DNA from: an uncultured Lachnospiraceae bacterium
GTDB lineage: Bacteria > Bacillota > Clostridia > Lachnospirales > Lachnospiraceae
Assembly (NCBI GenBank): GCA_946631935.1
Contig: CAMPAP010000131.1
Coordinates: 1 to 31,124 of the forward strand
Length of the DNA: 31,124 bases
Reading direction: 5' to 3'
The first letter of the stretch is position 1. The number at the start of each line of letters is the position of its first letter. Shown piece by piece: positions 1 to 7,428 of this stretch. Under the pieces are notes generated by a model, which saw only the letters and a list, made by a program, of their open reading frames with translations, ran no database searches and was not told the DNA's origin. The position numbers were made by a program, and so were the translations under genes.

Positions 1-93
1 ATCGGCTATGAAAATGTTGAGCATTTCAACAGGCTTTTCAAAAAGACATACGGCTGTACTCCCGTGCAGTACAGGAAGAATCAGGACAGATAA
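1..93 (+). CDS. AraC-family transcriptional regulator, C-terminal end (partial)
   Basis: Frame 1 is open from the first base to the TAA at 91-93 and encodes the last 30 residues of a protein. The residues GYENVEHFNRLFKKTYGCTP followed by VQYR match the second helix-turn-helix of AraC/XylS regulators, where a Gly-Tyr/Phe, a Phe-x-Arg-x-Phe-Lys-Lys core and Gly-x-(T/S)-P-x-x-(Y/F)-R are conserved. The effector-binding part lies outside the window, so the ligand is unknown. The stop codon abuts the ATG of the next gene with no gap, so it probably shares a transcript with the two ATP-grasp genes and may regulate them; that regulatory link is inference. Confidence 0.8.
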   Translation: MGYENVEHFNRLFKKTYGCTPVQYRKNQDR

Positions 94-963
94 ATGAAGG
101 GCTGGCTGATAGTCAATTCGTTCGTAAAGTGGGACAAGTTCAGTGAGATATATGAGCTTTTGTTAAATGCCGCCAAAAAATGCTCTGTTCTTCTTGAAAT
201 GAAGACGTCCACTGACATATTCAGCAGTGTGTGCGGGGGCTTTGAAGAGTACGATCTTCCTGATTTTGCCATATTCTGGGATAAGGATATCCTTCTTGCA
301 AGGCGACTTGAAAATAAGGGACTGAGACTTTTTAATCCTTCTGAAAGCATTGAACTGTGCGATGATAAAGGACAGACGGCCATAGTTTTATCTGAAAACG
401 GCATAAGGACTCCGGTTACATTTCTGTCTCCTAAAGCCTATCCCCAGTTTGGCTGTACGGATTTTGCATTTTTGAGAAAGGCGGAGAAGAGTCTTGGTTA
501 TCCCATGGTCATCAAGGAAAACAGGGGATCTTTCGGAAAGCAGGTTTATCTTGCCGCTTCCCCGGAAGAAGCCGAGGCGCTGATATCATCCTTTAAGGAA
601 CATCCCTTTATAATGCAGGAATATATAAAAAGTTCCGCCGGACGTGATGTCAGGATCAATGTTGTGGGAGACAGAGTCGTTGCCTCCATGTACAGGTATA
701 ATGACAACGACTTCAGATCCAATATCACAAACGGCGGAAGTATGAAAAAATACGAAGCAACAAAAGAGCAGGAGGAGATCGCCGTAAGGGCATGCAGGGC
801 GCTGGGTCTTGATTTCGGAGGCGTTGATGTACTCTTTGGAGATGATGGGCCCATAATATGCGAAGTAAATTCCAATCCTCATTTTAAGACCACCATGGAA
901 TGCACCGGTGTTAACATGGCAGAGCACATTATAGGATATATAATTGACCGGTGCAGGTCATAA
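94..963 (+). CDS. RimK-like ATP-grasp ligase (first of a tandem pair)
   Basis: A 289-residue ATP-grasp protein of the RimK (glutamate ligase) type, expected to join a carboxylate to an amine through an acyl-phosphate using ATP. Visible blocks are YPMVIKENRGSFGKQVYL (about residues 138-155, ATP-binding lysine and flexible loop), FIMQEYIKSSAGRDVRINVV (about 170-189), a DFRSN-x-x-x-GG element (about 205-215) and the metal-binding C-terminal motif CEVNSNPHF with Glu257 and Asn259. The N-terminal third is a Rossmann-like preATP-grasp region. The length fits the family. ATG 94 follows the upstream stop directly. Substrates cannot be told from sequence: peptide-tailing, F420-type glutamylation and small-molecule ligation are all possible. 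It is paired with a diverged paralogue at 985. Confidence 0.85.
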   Translation: MKGWLIVNSFVKWDKFSEIYELLLNAAKKCSVLLEMKTSTDIFSSVCGGFEEYDLPDFAIFWDKDILLARRLENKGLRLFNPSESIELCDDKGQTAIVLSENGIRTPVTFLSPKAYPQFGCTDFAFLRKAEKSLGYPMVIKENRGSFGKQVYLAASPEEAEALISSFKEHPFIMQEYIKSSAGRDVRINVVGDRVVASMYRYNDNDFRSNITNGGSMKKYEATKEQEEIAVRACRALGLDFGGVDVLFGDDGPIICEVNSNPHFKTTMECTGVNMAEHIIGYIIDRCRS

Positions 964-984
964 AAGGTCCGGACGAGAGATCAA

Positions 985-1833
985 GTGAAAAGCAGTAAAG
1001 CTCTTCTGATCTATGCGGAAGAAGATATAAAAAAGAATGAATGGTTTATCGGGCGACTGATCGAAAGTGCTGCAAAAAAAGGGACCGTTTTGGATACGGT
1101 CACTGTAAGCGGGGCTTTTGATCTTTTTTCATGCATGGATAAGGAGCAGGAAACTTTGCGTCCCTTATTTGTAATAAACCGCTCCAGGGACCGTAAGATT
1201 TCCGAACTGTTTGAATCAGCCGGGGTAAGAAGCTTCAATAATTCGGAAACCATAGGAATAGGAAATGACAAATATGCTGAGTACGAGCTTTTTAAAGAGC
1301 TTGGCATAGGAGCAATGGAAACATTCAGGGCGGACTTTTTTTTAAGCGAGCCGTCTGAATGCATTGAAAGGCTTGGGGAGATCTTTGTACTTAAATCTCT
1401 TGCGGGGCACGGAGGAAATGAAGTGTTCAAAGTCAGGGGGATGGAGGAAGTACGGGAAATCATCGCTCCTTCCGATCCTTCAGGCTGGCTGGTACAAAGG
1501 CTTTGCGACAGCCCAGGCAAGGACGTGCGGATATATATGATGGGGAAAAAAATAGTCGCATCCGTCCTCAGAACATCGGATACGGATTTCAGGAGTAATT
1601 TTTCTCTCGGAGGAAAAGTCACCCTTTTTGAACCTGATGAGAGGATGAAAGAAACCTGCGTTAAGATTAGCAGCAGGCTGGGATCGGATTACATCGGTAT
1701 TGATTTTATTAAGGATAAAGGCAGGTGGGTGATAAATGAGATAGAGGATGCCGCCGGTGCAAGGATGCTCTATCAGCTTGGAATAACCGATATTGCTGAA
1801 TGTTTTATGGGTTATATTTTTGAAATGACTTAA
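985..1833 (+). CDS. RimK-like ATP-grasp ligase paralogue with altered metal site
   Basis: A 282-residue protein with a GTG start 21 nt after the previous gene. It follows the same plan as its neighbour: IFVLKSLAGHGGNEVFKV (about residues 132-149), WLVQRLCDSPGKDVRIYMMG (about 168-187), DFRSN-x-x-LGG and a C-terminal ADP/metal site. In place of the E-V-N triad of its neighbour it has Glu252-Ile-Glu254-Asp255 followed by AAGARMLY, so the metal-binding Asn is replaced by Glu. The loop here is glycine rich (GHGGNE) whereas the partner has SFGKQ. The two therefore look like functionally split paralogues, not a fresh duplication. They may act on one product in turn or as a heteromer; both ideas are inference. 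Function unassigned beyond ATP-grasp ligase. Confidence 0.8.
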   Translation: MKSSKALLIYAEEDIKKNEWFIGRLIESAAKKGTVLDTVTVSGAFDLFSCMDKEQETLRPLFVINRSRDRKISELFESAGVRSFNNSETIGIGNDKYAEYELFKELGIGAMETFRADFFLSEPSECIERLGEIFVLKSLAGHGGNEVFKVRGMEEVREIIAPSDPSGWLVQRLCDSPGKDVRIYMMGKKIVASVLRTSDTDFRSNFSLGGKVTLFEPDERMKETCVKISSRLGSDYIGIDFIKDKGRWVINEIEDAAGARMLYQLGITDIAECFMGYIFEMT

Positions 1834-1858
1834 CAAAAATGAAAAAATGGGATAGAAT
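1830..1858 (+). promoter_or_regulatory. Sigma-A type promoter for the foldase gene
   Basis: TTAACA at 1830-1835 and TAGAAT at 1853-1858 are separated by 17 nt. The -35 box overlaps the stop codon of the preceding ATP-grasp gene. The leader would be about 47 nt to the GTG at 1912, which has AGGAG at 1901-1905. Confidence 0.5.
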
Positions 1859-1911
1859 ATTGCAATGTGTACGGTAAAAAAAGTACCGGCCTGTTTTGAA
1901 AGGAGTTCTTC

Positions 1912-3411
1912 GTGTCAGAGAATAAGGAAAAAACCGCAGATAATGAGATAAAGGATCGGACTAAGACAAAGTATGATCTGAAAATGGAAAAGCGTGCCAG
2001 GGAGAAGGAGCGCGAGAAAAGGGAGCTTATGGCCTGGAAGATAGGCGGCGTGGTCATATTGCTTGCCATCATTGCTTTTGTTGCATCCTTCCCCATAACA
2101 AGATATATGGCTATCAATGAGTCCGTATGCACTGTTGGCGGCAGAAATGTAAAGAGAGTGGAATATGATTATAACTATAATATGATCAAGAATTCTTATC
2201 TCAACAATTACGGATCATCCCTTACTTATTACGGAATAGATCCTTCAAATATCGAAGACCAGATCTATCCCAGTGATCCTAACAAAACCTATAAGGATTA
2301 TTTTGAAGAAGAAACCATCGAAAGGATCAAGCAGACGGTTGCACTCAGCGGAGAGATCGAACGTGAAGGTTATACCGCTGATGTCAGCAGGGAATATGAT
2401 GAGTTTGTAAAGACCATGAAGGAGACCGCAAAGTCTGCAGATGTGAATCCTTCTGAGTATGTAAAGGAGTCCCTTGGCGAATATGCCACCATGGGAAGAC
2501 TTGAGAAATATGTAAAGGAGTCCCTTCTCATTTCAAAATTCACCGATGAAAAGCAGAAGTCCTTTGCTCCTTCCGATGCCGACATCGATGCAAGATATAA
2601 GGAAGATGCCGACGATTATGATCTTTTTGATTATTACCTTACAAGGATAGACGCAACTCTTCCCACCGCTCCCACCGAGCTTGCAGACGAGGGAGCTGCA
2701 GTTGCGGCGGACGGTACTTATACTCCTTCCGACGCAGAGAAGAAAGCGGCAATGGAAGAAGTTAAGCCTCTTGCGGACGAAGCAGAGGGAAAGGTATTTG
2801 AAGAAGGTGAACTTCACGAAAGAGAGACTTCTTCCGTTGTAACATATCAGATCCGCAACTGGCTCATAGATCCTTCAAGAAAAGAAGGTGACAGTACGGT
2901 TATTGAGGCTGAGATCCAGAACTGCTACTATGTTGTAGGTTTTGTTTCCAGATATATGGATGAGGAGCAGACCATCAGCCTCAGGATAATATCCACAAAC
3001 GAGAATAACGGAAGTGCCATCATTGATGAATTCAATGCAGGCGGCGCTACCGAGGATGTATTTGCCTCACTTGCGGATAAATACAATGCTATCGGTACTT
3101 CTGAAGGCGGTCTTTATGAGGGACTTACCCCCGAGGCTCTTCCCGGAGATCTTCCCGAATGGGCAGATGCAGCGGAGAGAAAGGCCGGAGATGTAACCTT
3201 TTATTATGATGAGAACTCATCCGCAACATATGTATGTTATTATATAGGTGGCGGTAAGCCTTCATGGTATTACTCCATCAAGGGTATATTGGAAAATGAG
3301 AGCATGGATGATTATCTTAATGGACTGACCGGGACCATCACTGTTGAAGATCCCAAGGGTAATCTTCATTATCTGACTATCCCGGCTGCGGAAGAAACCA
3401 CACAGCCCTGA
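1912..3411 (+). CDS. Membrane-anchored SurA/PrsA-like peptidyl-prolyl isomerase (foldase)
   Basis: A 499-residue protein starting at GTG 1912, chosen because AGGAG lies 6 nt upstream. A charged, Lys/Arg/Glu-rich cytoplasmic segment (residues 1-40) is followed by one membrane helix (about 43-65, VVILLAIIAFVASF), giving an inside N-terminus and a large extracellular part. Residues about 75-225 look like the helical SurA N-terminal chaperone domain. Residues about 350-460 carry a parvulin-like pattern: TISLRIIST, an Ala/Leu-rich helix, then TSEGGLYEGLTP and KAGDV before the last strand, as in PrsA GGDLG and GEVS blocks. Expected role is folding of secreted proteins. It has a signal anchor in place of a lipobox, unlike PrsA. 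Isomerase activity is not certain because the parvulin core is diverged. Confidence 0.72.
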   Translation: MSENKEKTADNEIKDRTKTKYDLKMEKRAREKEREKRELMAWKIGGVVILLAIIAFVASFPITRYMAINESVCTVGGRNVKRVEYDYNYNMIKNSYLNNYGSSLTYYGIDPSNIEDQIYPSDPNKTYKDYFEEETIERIKQTVALSGEIEREGYTADVSREYDEFVKTMKETAKSADVNPSEYVKESLGEYATMGRLEKYVKESLLISKFTDEKQKSFAPSDADIDARYKEDADDYDLFDYYLTRIDATLPTAPTELADEGAAVAADGTYTPSDAEKKAAMEEVKPLADEAEGKVFEEGELHERETSSVVTYQIRNWLIDPSRKEGDSTVIEAEIQNCYYVVGFVSRYMDEEQTISLRIISTNENNGSAIIDEFNAGGATEDVFASLADKYNAIGTSEGGLYEGLTPEALPGDLPEWADAAERKAGDVTFYYDENSSATYVCYYIGGGKPSWYYSIKGILENESMDDYLNGLTGTITVEDPKGNLHYLTIPAAEETTQP

Positions 3412-3448
3412 CAGATGAATGCACTGCCAGGAACAGGTAAGTGACCAC

Positions 3449-3478
3449 AAATGCGGCCTTATTAAAGGGCCGCATTTT
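3449..3478 (+). terminator. Rho-independent terminator after the foldase gene
   Basis: Ten-base arms AAATGCGGCC (3449-3458) and GGCCGCATTT (3468-3477) flank a 9-nt loop, and a short T run closes the structure. It ends 7 nt before the ATG of the CCA enzyme, so it also argues against an upstream ATG at 3419 that would place the hairpin inside the coding region. Confidence 0.75.
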
Positions 3479-3484
3479 GATTAT

Positions 3485-4840
3485 ATGAAAAAGCTTATGC
3501 GAATAGATATCCCAAAAGACGCAAAATATATACTGGATACCCTGAGTAACGCGGGATTTGAATCCTACATAGTAGGAGGATGTGTAAGAGACTGCGTTCT
3601 GGGACTAAAACCCGATGACTGGGATATTACCACTAATGCCCTTCCTTCGCAGGTAAAGGAACTTTTCAGAAGGACTGTGGATACGGGGCTTCAGCATGGT
3701 ACTGTTACGGTAATGATGGGGGATACCGCTTATGAAGTCACCACCTACAGAACGGATGGTGATTATTCAGACGGAAGACATCCCGATAATGTTACGTTTG
3801 TTTCTTCTCTTGAAGAAGATCTGAAAAGAAGAGATTTTACCATAAATGCCATGGCCTATAATGAAAGTGAAGGGCTGGTGGATCTTTTTGACGGATGCGC
3901 AGATCTTAAAAAAGGCGTGATAAGATGCGTCGGAAATGCGGATGACAGGTTTTCGGAGGATGCGCTGAGAATGCTGAGGGCCGTGAGATTTGCGGCAAAG
4001 CTCGGATATGACCTGGATCCTTCCATATACGGATCCATAAAAAAACACGCGAAGGATCTTTCAAAGGTATCCGCAGAGAGGATAACCACTGAACTTACAA
4101 AACTCCTTATTTCGGATCATCCGGAAATGATAAAGGATGCATATGAGACGGGACTGACAAGCGTCTTTTTTCCCGAATTCGATGTTGCCATGAAGACACC
4201 CCAGAATCATATTCATCATTGCTTTAATGTAGGGGAACATATCATAGAATCCGTAAGAGTCTCGAAAAATGACCGTATCGTCAGGTTTGCCATGCTTTTG
4301 CATGACATAGCAAAGCCTGAGGTCATGACCATAGATGAAAAGGGAATAACCCATTTTTATTCCCATCAGACGGTTGGGGAGAAGATGACAGGTGAGATCC
4401 TTCGAAGATGGAAGCTGGACAATGACACCATAAGGCGGGTATGCAGACTTGTTAAAAATCATGATGCCGGAAAGGGACGGGAGATAACTCCGGCTTTTAC
4501 CAGAAAAGTAGTATCCGTTATGGAGGATGATTTTGAGAGACTTCTTGAGGTCATAAAGGCGGATGTGCTGGCCCAGAGTCTGTATATGCGCGAAGAAAAA
4601 TTAAGATCCATCGACAGGATGAGGGAGCAGTATCTGACCATCATGAAAGAGGGCGACTGCTGTATGCTTAAGGATCTTGCGGTGAACGGAAGGGATCTTA
4701 TGGAGATCGGATTTAAGCCGGGGCCTGCTCTTGGAGATGTTCTTCAGAAGCTTCTTGAATCCGTTATAGAGGAACCTTCACTTAATGAAAGGGATATACT
4801 GCTAAAAAAAGCATCTTCCTTTCTTAAGGATTTTTCATAA
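3485..4840 (+). CDS. cca: CCA tRNA nucleotidyltransferase with HD domain
   Basis: A 451-residue class II CCA-adding enzyme (or poly(A) polymerase-like sister) that builds or repairs the 3' CCA of tRNA from CTP and ATP. The head domain carries YIVGGCVRD near residue 20, the catalytic Asp45-Trp-Asp47 pair, RRDFTINAMAYN and EDALRMLRAVRFAA. A C-terminal HD phosphohydrolase domain shows LLHDIAKPE with His273-Asp274. The frame is open from 3419 but that extension runs through the terminator hairpin, so ATG 3485 (or 3497) is preferred. No strong ribosome binding site precedes either, which is unusual here. The enzyme is relevant to the tRNA-Leu at 13646, whose gene lacks CCA. CCA adder and poly(A) polymerase cannot be told apart with certainty by eye. 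Confidence 0.9.
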   Translation: MKKLMRIDIPKDAKYILDTLSNAGFESYIVGGCVRDCVLGLKPDDWDITTNALPSQVKELFRRTVDTGLQHGTVTVMMGDTAYEVTTYRTDGDYSDGRHPDNVTFVSSLEEDLKRRDFTINAMAYNESEGLVDLFDGCADLKKGVIRCVGNADDRFSEDALRMLRAVRFAAKLGYDLDPSIYGSIKKHAKDLSKVSAERITTELTKLLISDHPEMIKDAYETGLTSVFFPEFDVAMKTPQNHIHHCFNVGEHIIESVRVSKNDRIVRFAMLLHDIAKPEVMTIDEKGITHFYSHQTVGEKMTGEILRRWKLDNDTIRRVCRLVKNHDAGKGREITPAFTRKVVSVMEDDFERLLEVIKADVLAQSLYMREEKLRSIDRMREQYLTIMKEGDCCMLKDLAVNGRDLMEIGFKPGPALGDVLQKLLESVIEEPSLNERDILLKKASSFLKDFS

Positions 4841-4863
4841 AATATTTCACAAAGGGAATATAT

Positions 4864-6300
4864 ATGAATAAGCATTTTTTAGATCTGCTGAAAAATAAAT
4901 CTGTGAGGGCGGTTTTCATCGCTTTTTGCGGCGCATTGATGATCCCCTCCTGTTCAGGGAGACAGTCTGCGGATCCTGCAAGCGGCGTGCAGCCCCGGGA
5001 AGAGACCGAAAGCGATACCGGTTTCATTTTATACGGTACATATGATTATGATTCGGAGGATTCTCCCGTTTTAGTAAAAAAAGATACGGAGCAGAAGACA
5101 CTTACTTTTCTTAATACCGCTATCGGAAAAAGATATACTCTCGGTTATGACGGAACGACGGAATTTTACGACAAATACGGGAAAATGATATCCCTTGAAC
5201 AGATAAGCGAAGGAGATATCCTGAATGTAAGATTCGTCAAAAACAAAAGACATCTGACATGTGCGGGACTTTCTTCCGATGCCTGGGTAAAACCCGGGAC
5301 CGACCAGTATATCATTGACAATGTAAAAAAAGAGGTGACAATAGGGACCGATATATACAAGATATCGGATTCTGTTTTCTGTTATTCCGGCAGAGAAGAG
5401 CTGTTATATCAGGAATTGAACAGTGTGGATGTGCTGAGTTTTTCCGGAGTAGGCACAACTGTTTACAGTATCGTCGTGGATAAGGGGCATGGTTATCTGA
5501 GACTGTCCGGACAGGAGTATTTTGTGGACGGATGGATCGAGGTTGGAACCAAGTACATCCAGAAAATAACTGAAGAAATGCTGCTTACGGTTCCTGAGGG
5601 AACGTATAATATCGTGGTATCCGGCAGCGGAATGAGAGTGGACAGGAGCGTTACCATAAAGAGCGGCCTTGAGACGGTCCTTGATCTTTCGGGGATCCAG
5701 CCTGAAAAACCCAAGGAAGGCCTGGTTCTTTTTTCACTGACTCCTTCTGATGCCACGCTTTACATAGACGGAGAAAAAGCAGATACTTCCGCCGGTATCA
5801 AACTGACATACGGCCTTCACCAGCTCATGTGCTCCGCTGAAGGATATAAAACGGTTACCAGGTATCTGAGCGTGGGAGAAGAAAATGCGGGAGTCAGCAT
5901 AGTTCTTGAAAAGGAAAGTGCCGCAGATACTTCGGTCCAGACCGGCCCCGATACGGGTGAAGGGGACAAAAAGGACGATACCGACGGTAAAGACGGCAAG
6001 GATAATAATGACGATAAAGACAGTAATGACAGTAAAGACGATAAGGACCAGTCACAGGCATCTGACCAGACCACTTCATCATATGATAAGGTATATATCA
6101 ATGCCCCTGCAGGTGCGGAGTGCTATCTGGACGGAAATTATGCGGGAGTCGTACCCTGCTCCTTCAAAAAGGAGGCAGGATCCCATGTGATCACTCTCAG
6201 TATGAGCGGGTACAATACCAAAAGCTACACTGTCAGCGTTGATTCTTCCGCAGGAGATGTGTCATATTCCTTCGCTGATCTTGAAAAAACAACTAAATAA
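4864..6300 (+). CDS. PEGA-domain lipoprotein with Asp/Lys-rich linker
   Basis: A 478-residue exported protein. The N-terminal signal ends in MIPSC with Cys30 as likely lipid-attachment site; proline before the serine is an imperfect lipobox. AAAGGGA at 4851-4857 supports ATG 4864. Residues about 50-230 are beta-rich and unassigned. Three PEGA-like units follow: one near 238-275 (VPEGTYNIVV), one near 283-350 (TPSDATLYIDGEKAD, then a glycine-tyrosine EGYKTV turn), and one at the C-terminus near 405-475 (PAGAECYLDGNYAG, SGYNTKSYTV). A low-complexity linker of Asp, Lys, Asn and Ser joins the second and third units (about residues 367-396). PEGA units are usually found on surface proteins and may bind cell wall or ligand. 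No enzyme domain was seen. It lies 23 nt after cca. Confidence 0.7.
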   Translation: MNKHFLDLLKNKSVRAVFIAFCGALMIPSCSGRQSADPASGVQPREETESDTGFILYGTYDYDSEDSPVLVKKDTEQKTLTFLNTAIGKRYTLGYDGTTEFYDKYGKMISLEQISEGDILNVRFVKNKRHLTCAGLSSDAWVKPGTDQYIIDNVKKEVTIGTDIYKISDSVFCYSGREELLYQELNSVDVLSFSGVGTTVYSIVVDKGHGYLRLSGQEYFVDGWIEVGTKYIQKITEEMLLTVPEGTYNIVVSGSGMRVDRSVTIKSGLETVLDLSGIQPEKPKEGLVLFSLTPSDATLYIDGEKADTSAGIKLTYGLHQLMCSAEGYKTVTRYLSVGEENAGVSIVLEKESAADTSVQTGPDTGEGDKKDDTDGKDGKDNNDDKDSNDSKDDKDQSQASDQTTSSYDKVYINAPAGAECYLDGNYAGVVPCSFKKEAGSHVITLSMSGYNTKSYTVSVDSSAGDVSYSFADLEKTTK

Positions 6301-6382
6301 AACCCATATGGGGGATTTTGATAATAATCCTGAAAATACTTAAAGAAAGCCCCTCAGAACCCGTCAAAATGCCGTAAAATCC

Positions 6383-6411
6383 TTGACAAAAGGGGACAAA
6401 CTGTTTATAAG
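6383..6411 (+). promoter_or_regulatory. Sigma-A promoter of hup
   Basis: A consensus TTGACA at 6383-6388 and TATAAG at 6406-6411 are 17 nt apart. The start site should fall near 6418, giving a leader of about 55 nt. This is one of the strongest promoters in the window, as expected for an abundant nucleoid protein. Confidence 0.8.
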
Positions 6412-6420
6412 TATTATAGT

Positions 6421-6436
6421 GATTTCAAAGGAAATC
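6421..6436 (+). promoter_or_regulatory. Inverted repeat at the 5' end of the hup leader
   Basis: GATTTC and GAAATC flank AAAG, a 6-bp dyad beginning a few bases after the predicted start site. It could be a 5' stabilising hairpin or an operator. Only the symmetry is seen; function is inferred. Confidence 0.35.
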
Positions 6437-6473
6437 GCGATAAAACTGTTTTTTGTATAGGAGGAGTAATATC

Positions 6474-6746
6474 ATGAACAAGACCGAGTTGATTGCAGCT
6501 GTTGCAGATTCTGCTGATCTTTCCAAGAAGGACGCAGAGAAGGCAGTTAAGGCTTTCACCGACGTTATCACCAAGGCTCTTAAGAAGGGCGACAAGGTTC
6601 AGCTTGTTGGTTTTGGTACTTTTGAAGTAGTTAAGAGAGCAGCAAGAGAGGGAAGAAATCCCCAGACCGGAAAAGCTATGAAGATCAAGGCTTCAAAGGC
6701 TCCCAAGTTCAAGGCAGGTAAGGCTCTTAAGGACGCTCTTAACTAA
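6474..6746 (+). CDS. hup: HU family DNA-binding protein
   Basis: A 90-residue histone-like nucleoid protein that bends and compacts DNA as a dimer. It begins MNKTELIAAVADSADLSKKD and has the family signature GFGTFEVVKRAAREGRNPQT in the DNA-gripping arm near residues 46-65, with a Lys-rich end. The usual length of HU is 90-99 residues. The frame is open a little further upstream, from a TTG at 6453, but AGGAGGAG at 6459-6466 sets ATG 6474. A strong promoter lies upstream and a terminator downstream, so it is probably transcribed alone at high level. It is adjacent to rqcP and divIC, as in many Clostridia. Confidence 0.95.
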   Translation: MNKTELIAAVADSADLSKKDAEKAVKAFTDVITKALKKGDKVQLVGFGTFEVVKRAAREGRNPQTGKAMKIKASKAPKFKAGKALKDALN

Positions 6747-6789
6747 TTTACGGATCGACGTAGGATTATAGAGATGAGTCTATAACAGC

Positions 6790-6824
6790 GCACCCGCCTG
6801 AGATTTCAGGCGGGTGCACTTTTT
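6790..6824 (+). terminator. Rho-independent terminator after hup
   Basis: A perfect 12-bp stem, GCACCCGCCTGA (6790-6801) with TCAGGCGGGTGC (6806-6817), has a 4-nt loop and is followed by ACTTTTT. It separates hup from the downstream rqcP-ftsH cluster. Confidence 0.92.
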
Positions 6825-6850
6825 GACATGATAATGTATCGTGAGTTGAG

Positions 6851-7090
6851 ATGAGACTGGACAAATATCTTAAGGTTTCAAGGATAATAAAAAGGAGAAC
6901 GGTGGCCAATTCAGCCTGTGATGCGGGCAGAGTCACCATCAATGACAGACCGGCAAAGGCTTCTTCCGAGGTAAAGGAAGGGGATATTCTGTGTGTATCC
7001 TTCGGTAACAGAGAATTAAAAGTAAGAGTCACGGCAGTTAACGAAACGGTAAAGAAGGAAGAGGCCGTTTCAATGTATGAGGAATTGTGA
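6851..7090 (+). CDS. rqcP: S4-domain RNA-binding protein, RqcP (YabO) type
   Basis: A 79-residue protein consisting of one S4 RNA-binding fold: MRLDKYLKVSRIIKRRTVAN, then DAGRVTINDRPAKAS and VKEGDILCVSFGN, the alpha-L pattern of Hsp15/YabO proteins. In Bacillus subtilis the orthologue RqcP works with RqcH on stalled 50S subunits to add alanine tails; the same role is inferred here from size and position before divIC. The leader is very short after the hup terminator and the ribosome binding site is weak (GTGAG). A TTGACA at 6823-6828 overlaps the terminator T tract, but I see no good -10 at the right distance, so its promoter is unclear. The TGA overlaps the next ATG by one base. Confidence 0.82.
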   Translation: MRLDKYLKVSRIIKRRTVANSACDAGRVTINDRPAKASSEVKEGDILCVSFGNRELKVRVTAVNETVKKEEAVSMYEEL

Positions 7091-7428
7091 TGCGCAGGAA
7101 GGGCAGCGGACGCAAAAAACAAATGACGGCAATGGAGAAAAAGCGCAGAAGAAACGGAGTCTCCGGTTATATTCTTCTGGCCGTTATCGTTTCGCTCATC
7201 TGTCTGGTAGTTTTCATACAGATCAGGGATGTCAGGTCAAAACTTAAAGTATACGAGGAACAGGACCAGGCGCTGGATGAACAGATTGCGATCCAGCTTG
7301 AAAGAGAAGAGGAACTCAACGAGCTTGAAAAATATGTTCAGACCAAGGCCTATGCCGAAGAACAGGCGCATGAAAAGCTGGGACTTGTAAATGAAGGTGA
7401 GATCATCTTCAGGCTTGAGGGCAATTAG
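7090..7428 (+). CDS. divIC: Septum formation initiator, DivIC/FtsB family
   Basis: A 112-residue bitopic membrane protein. A Lys/Arg-rich cytoplasmic head (residues 1-25) precedes one membrane helix (about 27-46, YILLAVIVSLICLVVFI), then a coiled coil rich in Glu and Gln (about 50-90) and a short tail with KLGLVNEGEIIFRL, typical of DivIC/FtsB. These proteins form the FtsL-DivIC-DivIB complex that regulates septal wall synthesis. ATG 7090 overlaps the rqcP stop as TGATG, and a GTG three bases earlier is less likely. The stop TAG shares a base with the GTG start of tilS, so translation is probably coupled. Confidence 0.88.
   Translation: MRRKGSGRKKQMTAMEKKRRRNGVSGYILLAVIVSLICLVVFIQIRDVRSKLKVYEEQDQALDEQIAIQLEREEELNELEKYVQTKAYAEEQAHEKLGLVNEGEIIFRLEGN

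Noticed and set aside
6303..6312. CCCATATGGG palindrome after the PEGA gene
   Set aside because: Ten bases with no T run after it; not enough for a terminator, and such short palindromes arise by chance.
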